From SM23-28-2 sp964512285 (lineage in GTDB: Bacteria; Chloroflexota; Dehalococcoidia; SM23-28-2), in contig CAZEJO010000059.1 in the NCBI GenBank assembly GCA_964512285.1, forward strand, positions 1 through 6,246: a stretch of DNA of 6,246 bases, in the 5' to 3' direction. Shown one piece after another: positions 1-4,378 of this stretch; position 1 is the first letter of the stretch, and every line of letters begins with the position of its first letter. The notes below the pieces were generated by a model. It did not search any database and was not told the origin of the DNA. It was given only the letters and a program-made list of their open reading frames with translations. Both the position numbers and the translations under genes were made by a program.

Positions 1-788
1 CGTGGGTGATGCGGACGGCCGTGGCGTTCTTCTGGACGTTCTGGCCGCCGTGGCCACTGGCCCGGAAGACATCGATGCGCAGGTCATCTGGGTCGATAGT
101 CACCTCCGCCACGTCTTCGACCTCTGGTATCACCTCCACCAGAGCGAAGGAGGTGTGGCGGGCGTGAGCGAAGTCGAAGGGCGAGAGGCGCACCAGGCGG
201 TGGACGCCTCGTTCGGCCCGCAGGTAGCCAAAAGCGTTGGGGCCAGCCACCTCCGCCATCGCGCTCTTGATCCCCGCTTCCTCTCCCACCGTCATGTCCA
301 GCACGCGCGCCTGGTAGCCGTGGCCCTCCGCCCAGCGGAGGTACATCCGCAGCAGCATGTCCGCCCAGTCCTGCGAGTCGGTGCCGCCAGCACCGGCATG
401 GATGGCCAGAATAGCATCGCGACGATCATACTCGCCAGAGAGGGCCAGGGACAGCTCCAGCTCGTCCAACCGAGCCGCCAGCGCCTCAACCTCAGCCGAC
501 ACGTCAGCCGCCGTCGCCTCGTCCTCCTCCGCCTCCGCCATCTCCAGCAGGTCGGACAGCTCGCCCACCTTGACCTCCAGCCCGCGCCAGGTCTCCACCT
601 GCTCACGAGCCTCCGCCAGACGACGCATCACCCTCTGCGCTCGCTGCGGATCGTCCCAGAAGTCGGGCTGGGAGGAACGCCTCTCAAGGGTGGCTATCTC
701 GCGTTCTTGGCTAGCGACGTCAAAGGCTCTCCGTTATGCGAAAGATACGCTCGGAGAGCTGTTTGAGAACCTCTTTTACTTCTTGCAT
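1..788 (-). CDS. prfB: Peptide chain release factor 2, 3' end cut by window, expressed through a programmed +1 frameshift
   Basis: Release factor 2 reads UGA and UAA in the ribosomal A site and triggers release of the finished protein. Translation starts at ATG 788-786, with AAGGTGG (806-800) about 11 bases upstream. It runs 22 codons to CTT 725-723, meets TGA at 722-720, and continues after skipping one base (722) in the frame starting with GAC 721-719. The rest is open to the window edge, giving about 262 residues; the family is usually near 365, so roughly 100 C-terminal residues are missing. Visible marks are PDFWDDP just after the shift, HAGAGGTDSQDWADM, the stop-codon recognition tripeptide SPF at residues 202-204, RHTSF, and the catalytic GGQ at 247-249, all at nearly the E. 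coli spacing. The gene lies 30 bp downstream of nfi on the same strand. Identification is near certain. Confidence 0.96.
719..732 (-). promoter_or_regulatory. prfB programmed +1 ribosomal frameshift site
   Basis: On the minus strand the sequence reads GGAG (732-729), AGC, CTT, TGA, C. This matches the known bacterial prfB element: an internal Shine-Dalgarno-like stretch, a three-base spacer, the slippery CUU codon and an in-frame UGA followed by C. When RF2 is scarce the UGA is read slowly, the ribosome slips by one base and full-length RF2 is made; when RF2 is plentiful a 22-residue peptide is released. The RF2 similarity begins in the +1 frame right after the site, which rules out a sequencing error as the simpler explanation. 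Confidence 0.95.
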
Positions 789-818
789 GGCAGCATCGAC
801 CACCTTGCGATTCGATTG

Positions 819-1523
819 CTAGAACAAGGACATCTGCTCGCCCGCGGGCTGCGGCGCCGCCGCCATCGCCTGGCCGCCGGCCGCCTGATGAGCTAGTCGA
901 GCGGGTTCCGGCAGGCGATAGCCCCGGCAGAGGCGAAGAACCCATTCCGCCGCTTCCGCCAGAGCGATGCGATGGCCCACAGAGACGTAGACCGGCTTCA
1001 CGCCTGTCCGCGTGCGCACCACCAGGCCGATGACCTCCGACCCATCGCGCAGCTCCACCCGGCTGCCCGCCTCCTCGCCCACAGGCCCGTGCTCGCCGAC
1101 CAGGCGCGACTTGGCGCAACCGACCGTCGGCAGGTCGAGCAGCAGCCCCAGGTGGCAGGCGAGGCCGAAGCGACGCTGTTGGGCCAGTCCCTGGCCGTCC
1201 ACCAGGAGCAGGTCGGGCTGGATAGAGAGGCGCTGGAAGGCCTCGGCCAGCACCGGCACCTCGCGGAAGGCCAGCAGCCCCGGTATGTAGGGAAACGTTA
1301 GCTCTGTCTCCACCACCTGGCTCTCCAGCAGCCGCAGGTCGGGGTAGCTGAGCACGACCACGGCGCCGCGACCATTACCGCCCGGCGTGGCGATGTCCGC
1401 CCCGGCCACCGTGCGCACGTCCTGGGGCGAGCCCTCCAGGACGATTTGAGAAGCCAGCCGCTTCTGAGTAGCTATAGCGTCGCGCGGCTCCAGGTTCCAG
1501 GGGTGAAGCTGACGGATCTCCAT
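819..1523 (-). CDS. nfi: Endonuclease V (deoxyinosine 3'-endonuclease)
   Basis: Endonuclease V cuts DNA at the second phosphodiester bond 3' of deoxyinosine and so starts repair of deaminated adenine; some members also cut inosine in RNA. The 234-residue product has the family motifs in order: GADI with the metal-binding Asp43, the strand-separating wedge PYIP (78-81) followed by FRE with Glu88, VDGQG with Asp109, and GHR with His184, then GYRLPEP (201-207). Length fits the family. The start is ATG 1523-1521, because similarity begins shortly after it and the frame upstream runs into the DUF763 gene. There is no clear Shine-Dalgarno sequence. It starts 10 bp after the DUF763 stop, so translational coupling or a leaderless transcript is possible. 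The C-terminus (211-229) is Ala/Gln/Pro-rich and probably flexible, and ends in QMSLF, resembling a beta-clamp binding motif. Confidence 0.95.
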   Translation of the reverse strand: MEIRQLHPWNLEPRDAIATQKRLASQIVLEGSPQDVRTVAGADIATPGGNGRGAVVVLSYPDLRLLESQVVETELTFPYIPGLLAFREVPVLAEAFQRLSIQPDLLLVDGQGLAQQRRFGLACHLGLLLDLPTVGCAKSRLVGEHGPVGEEAGSRVELRDGSEVIGLVVRTRTGVKPVYVSVGHRIALAEAAEWVLRLCRGYRLPEPARLAHQAAGGQAMAAAPQPAGEQMSLF

Positions 1524-1532
1524 CGCAAGTCT

Positions 1533-1538
1533 ATTATA
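1533..1538 (-). promoter_or_regulatory. Possible -10 element upstream of nfi
   Basis: A perfect TATAAT lies on the minus strand 9 bases before the nfi ATG, and its TATAA part contains the TAA stop of the DUF763 gene. If used, transcription would start about at the nfi start codon and give a leaderless or near-leaderless mRNA, which would fit the missing Shine-Dalgarno sequence. I see no good -35 hexamer at the usual distance; the DNA there is GC-rich coding sequence (GATAGG-like or poorer matches only). It may be chance. Confidence 0.25.
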
Positions 1539-2610
1539 CAGCCGCCAGCCGCCGCAGCGCCTCCAGCTTCTCCCGCCGGCCCAGCTTGGCCCGCTCGACG
1601 GCTGCACGCAGGGCCTCGATGGAGCGGTCGTAGGTGCGGCGGTCGACTGGATACGGGTGGCCGTCCTTGCCGCCGTGGGCGAACGAGAAGCGAGCGGGGT
1701 CGCGCACACTGGCCTTGGCCCCGTACACCAGCTCCGAGACGAGAGCCAGAGCGCGGATGGTCTTCGCGCCCACTCCCTCCATGCCCAGAAGGCGCTCGAA
1801 GTCCTGGGGCTGGCGCTCGTATGTCTTGAGGAAGATCTTGGCCAGCTTGTCGGGATGGATATCGCTGGGCTCAAGGTGATGGCGCTCGGGCAGCTCAAGG
1901 GTTTGCAGGCGCTTCAGCTCCCCCACCAGCTTGTCGGGCCTCTCGCCTGCCAGGCGGGCGCTGAGATCGCGGCACCCATCGCTCTCCTCGGCCACCATGT
2001 TCAGCACGACCCCCCGCCCATCGGAGCAGATAGCGCTGTGGGGCTCGCAGACGAAGTCGTCCACCCCCGACGACAGCCAGTGGTAGCGACGCGCCCAGCG
2101 GCTGGCTTCGTTCATCCCCTGCTGGATGACCGTCCAGGCGCCGTCGCCGCTGCAGACGAAGGTGTGGTGGTAGAGCTGATAGCCGTCCTGGAGACCGGCC
2201 GAGTCCACCTTGGCCGCCATGCGCGAGGCGTAGACCAGACCCGACGGCTCGAAGCCGTAGCGGTCGCCGAACAGCTCGAGCTCCTGCGGCGTCTTGCGAG
2301 AGGTCTTGCCCTTGCCGCCGGCCACGAACAACCCCGAGTCCTTCTCCAGCCCGCGCAGGCCCTCCTTGAGGGCACCGCAGACGGTGGTGGTGACGCCGCT
2401 GGAGTGCCAGTCGAAGCCCAGGACGCAGCCGAACGCCTGGAACCACAGCGGGTCCGACAGCTTGGCCAGCACCTCCTGCGGCCCGTACTCCTCGACGATG
2501 ACCAGGGTGACCTGGCGGGCCAGCGCGGTCATCCGCTCGAACAGCCACCTGGGGGCTGTGCCGTAGTGCAAGGGCAGGTTCGCTACGCCGGTACGAGCGC
2601 CGGTCGACAT
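1534..2610 (-). CDS. DUF763 family protein with helix-hairpin-helix motif
   Basis: This 358-residue protein belongs to DUF763, a family of unknown function found in archaea and some, often thermophilic, bacteria. I recognise the N-terminus (GVANLPLHYGTAPRWLFERM, residues 8-27) and the highly conserved C-terminus (FAHGGKDGHPYPVDRRTYD, 310-328). Residues about 271-295 (FERLLGMEGVGAKTIRALAL and onward) look like a helix-hairpin-helix, a non-specific DNA-binding element common in repair proteins. No catalytic motif is obvious to me. The start is ATG 2610-2608, preceded by GGGGAGGA about 6 bases upstream; a longer reading frame to 2739 exists but its extra residues look non-coding. The stop is 10 bp before nfi, so the two are likely expressed together, which suggests, without proving, a role in DNA repair. 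Confidence 0.92.
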   Translation of the reverse strand: MSTGARTGVANLPLHYGTAPRWLFERMTALARQVTLVIVEEYGPQEVLAKLSDPLWFQAFGCVLGFDWHSSGVTTTVCGALKEGLRGLEKDSGLFVAGGKGKTSRKTPQELELFGDRYGFEPSGLVYASRMAAKVDSAGLQDGYQLYHHTFVCSGDGAWTVIQQGMNEASRWARRYHWLSSGVDDFVCEPHSAICSDGRGVVLNMVAEESDGCRDLSARLAGERPDKLVGELKRLQTLELPERHHLEPSDIHPDKLAKIFLKTYERQPQDFERLLGMEGVGAKTIRALALVSELVYGAKASVRDPARFSFAHGGKDGHPYPVDRRTYDRSIEALRAAVERAKLGRREKLEALRRLAAV

Positions 2611-2684
2611 GCCTGATCCTCCCCAGGCAAGGGTATCAAACAGTCGATGGGAAGTGAAGCGGGATGAGGCACACGAGCTCCGGC

Positions 2685-2697
2685 GGCCCGAAGGGCC
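2685..2697 (-). other. Short GC-rich hairpin between the TPR gene and the DUF763 gene
   Basis: GGCCC TTC GGGCC on the minus strand can form a 5-bp stem with a 3-base loop, 26 bases after the stop of the upstream TPR-like gene. No run of T follows, so it is not a standard intrinsic terminator. It could slow transcription or mark the 3' end of the upstream message, or be chance in GC-rich DNA. Confidence 0.3.
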
Positions 2698-2722
2698 AGC
2701 CCTGGAGGCCAAGCCCCCAAGC

Positions 2723-3193
2723 TTATCCACCGCTGGCAACGAGAGCGATGACCCCTAGTACACAGATGCCCAGACTGATCCAAGTCGCTAGCCAACCCTC
2801 GTGACGCAAGAAATAGGTAAGCACCAACCCAAGAAACCCCGCCAAAAGGAAGTTCAAGATGTACCGCCCGGGCCCGGCAACATCCTCCCCGTACTCCCTG
2901 TACTCCCTGTAGTCCCTGTCCTCCACCCGCGCTGCCGCCGCTGCAGTCCAGGCGGGGCGACCCGACTTCAGAGCATCCCTCAGGGCGCGAGCCGTCCGGC
3001 GGTCAGCCTTGGCCTCGCTGATATATCCCAGCCTCTCCAGCACCTCAGCTCGGTCCAGGTAGACGCTGGCACGACCAGGGGCCCGCAAGATGGCCCTATT
3101 GAAAGCCGCTCGCGCTTCCTCTAGCTTGCCGTGGCGTGCCAGCCTCTGAGCCTCGTTGCTGAGCTCGACAGCCTCGCTTGGGATCTCTTGCAT
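2723..3193 (-). CDS. Small TPR-like protein with two C-terminal membrane helices
   Basis: I do not recognise a named family. The 156-residue product begins with about two tetratricopeptide-like helical repeats (residues about 8-72, with ARHGKLEEARAAFNRAI and ERLGYISEAKADRRTAR), a fold for protein-protein contacts. A charged, Tyr-rich linker follows (EDRDYREYREYGED, 91-104), then two hydrophobic segments, about 111-129 and 134-153, ending at SGG. It is probably an inner-membrane protein with a cytoplasmic TPR head, but the topology is inferred. ATG 3193-3191 has AGGAGG 13 bases upstream, rather far. ATG 3223-3221, in the same frame with AGGA 9 bases upstream, would add 10 residues and is a real alternative. 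It is 112 bp upstream of the DUF763 gene on the same strand; a functional link is unknown. Confidence 0.75.
   Translation of the reverse strand: MQEIPSEAVELSNEAQRLARHGKLEEARAAFNRAILRAPGRASVYLDRAEVLERLGYISEAKADRRTARALRDALKSGRPAWTAAAAARVEDRDYREYREYGEDVAGPGRYILNFLLAGFLGLVLTYFLRHEGWLATWISLGICVLGVIALVASGG
2891..2924. repeat. 9-bp tandem repeat inside the TPR-like gene
   Basis: On the plus strand GTACTCCCT occurs twice in a row (2891-2908), then GTAGTCCCT (2909-2917) and a partial GTCCTCC (2918-2924). Since the unit is 9 bp the frame is kept, and on the minus strand it encodes the REY/RDY repeats of the linker between the TPR-like head and the membrane helices. Copy number could vary without breaking the gene. 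Confidence 0.8.
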
Positions 3194-3488
3194 GACGAGA
3201 ACGCTTCCTCCTGTCCTCGACATCACGGCTGATCCTGCACTACCCCTTGCAGGACACCAGCCATACCAAGCTCTCCGACCCAGCTCACTAGAGCGCGGTC
3301 GTATCGCTTATACCGACGCTCGCCTGCGCCCTATCGTTACTGCCTGCCCGTCGCCTGCCTATTAGGAACTGCCCATACAGATTCCGGAAGTAGCTGATGA
3401 CCCACACGACAGACCCTTGAAATCAACCCCGTCAAAGCTTAGAACCCTCTTGACAATTTCGTCTGAGAGGTGTATATCCTGCCTACGC
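3194..3488. other. Intergenic stretch without a supported gene
   Basis: I see no convincing gene here. Short open frames exist on both strands, but none has recognisable similarity or a good start. The stretch must contain the promoter of the minus-strand TPR-like gene; TATAAG at 3312-3307 (minus) is a possible -10 without a good -35. A better promoter-like pair is on the plus strand at 3450-3478. G+C drops here: the block 3421-3480 has 26 of 60, against about 41-42 of 60 in the flanking gene blocks I counted. The right end may include further eroded recombinase sequence that I cannot read. Confidence 0.5.
3450..3478 (+). promoter_or_regulatory. Candidate sigma70-type promoter
   Basis: A perfect -35 hexamer TTGACA (3450-3455) is followed after exactly 17 bases by TATATC (3473-3478), which matches the -10 consensus at four of six positions. 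It points to the right, into the recombinase relic and on toward the KPWPWP protein and radical SAM genes. It may be the promoter of that pair, giving a leader of about 400 bases, or a leftover of the mobile element. No downstream evidence of use can be seen. Confidence 0.35.
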
Positions 3489-3720
3489 CTTTATCCTGGT
3501 AGCATCCACAGCAAACAGGATCTTCGAAGAGGCTCCAGCTGTATACCCCGAAGGATGGGGGGCTGCATAGGCTGCGACACTATTTTGCCACGCATTTGCC
3601 CTGAAGGGAGACACAGATATTCGACAGATGGAGGGACTCCTCGGCCACAGGAGTTCCAAAACAACGGAGATTCGCACGCATGTAGCTGTTCTGCGCCGTA
3701 GGATGGGATTAATGAAGTAA
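3489..3720 (+). pseudogene. Decayed C-terminus of a tyrosine recombinase (phage/XerC-type integrase)
   Basis: Read with frame changes, the stretch gives the usual end of a tyrosine recombinase. The pieces are LYPGSIHS (from 3489), NRIFEEAPAVYPEGWG (from 3514), LHRLRHYFATHL (from 3563, the box II Arg and neighbouring His), and LKGDTDIRQMEGLLGHRS (from 3601) followed by SKTTEIRTHV, ending at TAA 3718-3720. The last junction needs two extra bases at 3599-3600. The position of the nucleophilic Tyr in the usual EIYTHV is Arg (CGC 3673-3675), so even the intact end would be inactive. The N-terminal part and box I Arg are not visible. It is a relic of a mobile element that probably brought in neighbouring DNA. 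The assignment rests on the LRHxFATHL and LLGHxSxKTTEI patterns; I am confident of the family, less so of the first two fragments. Confidence 0.85.
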
Positions 3721-3760
3721 GGTTAAGAAAAGCACGACTTCTTCGAGATCGCTCACGGTC

Positions 3761-3771
3761 AAAAGGAGGTG
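3761..3771 (+). promoter_or_regulatory. Extended Shine-Dalgarno-like sequence without a well placed start
   Basis: AAAAGGAGGTG is almost fully complementary to the 3' end of 16S rRNA. The only start codons nearby are GTG 3769, inside it, and ATG 3772, only 2 bases after GGAGG and too close for normal initiation. The frame from there is open through the downstream gene, so an N-terminal extension of 37-38 residues is formally possible. It may instead be a ribosome standby or regulatory site, or a relic. Confidence 0.45.
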
Positions 3772-3803
3772 ATGCCCTATATCATTACCTGGGCCAGCCC
3801 CCA

Positions 3804-3850
3804 GGTGCCAGCACTTGCGGCATTGTCAAGTGGGCGGGTGGACTGGCACC
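3804..3850 (+). promoter_or_regulatory. Nested inverted repeats in the leader of the KPWPWP gene
   Basis: GGTGCCAG (3804-3811) pairs with CTGGCACC (3843-3850) over 8 bp. Directly inside, CACTTG (3812-3817) pairs with CAAGTG (3827-3832) over 6 bp with a 9-base loop, leaving a 10-base bulge on the 3' side. The element ends 32 bases before the ATG at 3883. Two stacked perfect stems in the leader suggest a structured RNA that could control translation or transcript stability, but no known riboswitch class is recognised and there is no T-run. Confidence 0.45.
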
Positions 3851-3882
3851 CCCCTCACAACGTAGCGTTCAAGGAGACAAAA

Positions 3883-4272
3883 ATGGACAAGGAAAGAGCA
3901 TGGCCAGTTACCCTCAATGTCAAAGTCGAACCTAAAGGGCTGAAGCGAGTGGTTGAGCAAGGCCGGCTAATGGAGTTCATCGACGCTTTCTCCTCCCTGG
4001 CAGCCGGACACATCAAGGCCCAACTCGTTGAGCAACTGGCGGCAGCGGGCGTTGGCCTGGCAGAAGCGGGCAGGGGCATCAGCATCAACATCGGCTTTGA
4101 TGTCGACGACCCCTATGGCACTCCGCCGAAACCCTGGCCCTGGCCCAAGCCCTGGCCCTGGCCCGGGCATCAGTTGGCTGCACCCCAAATCAGAGAGCAA
4201 CTGCGGGAGTTCGTGGGCGAGGCTATACGCGAGGTTATGCCGGAAGAGCTTGCACGTCAAGGAAAGCGCTAG
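3883..4272 (+). CDS. Unrecognised 129-residue protein with duplicated KPWPWP core; candidate peptide-modification substrate
   Basis: I do not recognise the family. The start is ATG 3883-3885, with AAGGAG 6 bases upstream. Residues 1-66 hold a beta-like start (VTLNVKVEP, 9-17) and a helical stretch (LKRVVEQGRLMEFIDAF and on to about 62). ISINIGFDVDD (66-76) is followed by PYGTPP and two exact copies of KPWPWP (83-94), then GHQ and a charged amphipathic helix (about 99-125). There is no signal peptide, membrane segment or Cys. A radical SAM gene follows on the same strand after 106 bp, which suggests that this protein is the enzyme's substrate, with the Trp-Pro region as modified core. A central rather than C-terminal core would be unusual for a RiPP precursor, so a scaffold or regulatory partner is also possible. 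The gene is real by its RBS, coding pattern and neighbour; its function is inference. Confidence 0.8.
   Translation: MDKERAWPVTLNVKVEPKGLKRVVEQGRLMEFIDAFSSLAAGHIKAQLVEQLAAAGVGLAEAGRGISINIGFDVDDPYGTPPKPWPWPKPWPWPGHQLAAPQIREQLREFVGEAIREVMPEELARQGKR
4129..4164 (+). repeat. 18-bp tandem duplication encoding KPWPWP twice
   Basis: Two adjacent 18-bp units, AAACCCTGGCCCTGGCCC and AAGCCCTGGCCCTGGCCC, differ only in the third base of the first codon. Each unit itself holds CCCTGG twice. They encode residues 83-94 of the preceding CDS. The near identity shows a recent duplication or strong constraint; the unit keeps the frame, so the number of Trp-Pro pairs could change easily. Confidence 0.9.
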
Positions 4273-4301
4273 GGTTCGGGCCAGCCAGGTTTCTACACGC
4301 C

Positions 4302-4329
4302 ATAGCAGGCTGGTTGCCCAGCCTGCTAT
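4302..4329 (+). promoter_or_regulatory. Perfect 12-bp hairpin between the KPWPWP gene and the radical SAM gene
   Basis: ATAGCAGGCTGG (4302-4313) and CCAGCCTGCTAT (4318-4329) form a perfect 12-bp stem with a TTGC loop, 29 bases after the stop of the first gene and 49 before the start of the next. No T-run follows on the plus strand, so it is not a typical intrinsic terminator. It could protect the 3' end of the first message, be an RNA processing site, or partly stop transcription so that more substrate than enzyme is made. A mobile-element end is another possibility. Confidence 0.7.
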
Positions 4330-4378
4330 AGATACACGTGATCCGAGTACCTGCCGACTGTAGGCGAGGAAAAGCACA

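Noticed and set aside
2..766. Long plus-strand open frame at the left end
   Set aside because: It is the antisense of prfB in the same codon register; the minus strand carries SPF, GGQ and other RF2 motifs.
1524..1898. Upstream extension of the endonuclease V frame
   Set aside because: It overlaps DUF763 coding sequence and its residues do not resemble the family; similarity begins after ATG 1523.
1657..2616. Plus-strand open frame of over 300 codons
   Set aside because: It lies opposite the DUF763 gene, has no recognisable similarity, and is explained by high G+C of the real gene.
2891..2924. A CRISPR or phase-variation array
   Set aside because: The units are 9 bp without spacers and lie in frame inside a coding sequence; it is a short in-frame tandem repeat.
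3307..3312. TATAAG on the minus strand as promoter of the TPR-like gene
   Set aside because: The hexamer 17 bases upstream (GATAGG) does not resemble TTGACA, so the evidence is too thin for a feature of its own.
3483..3677. A 64-codon minus-strand open frame
   Set aside because: It is antisense to the recombinase relic and resembles nothing recognisable.
3417..3701. A 94-codon plus-strand open frame as a new small gene
   Set aside because: It crosses several pieces of the decayed recombinase, only some in its frame, and lacks a good ribosome binding site.
3761..3775. A 16S rRNA 3' end fragment
   Set aside because: The match is to the complement of the 16S 3' end, as expected for a Shine-Dalgarno sequence, and no other rRNA sequence is near.
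3967..4377. Minus-strand open frame opposite the KPWPWP gene
   Set aside because: The Pro/Gly repeat it encodes is the antisense of the Trp-Pro repeat; the plus-strand gene has the RBS and the linked partner.
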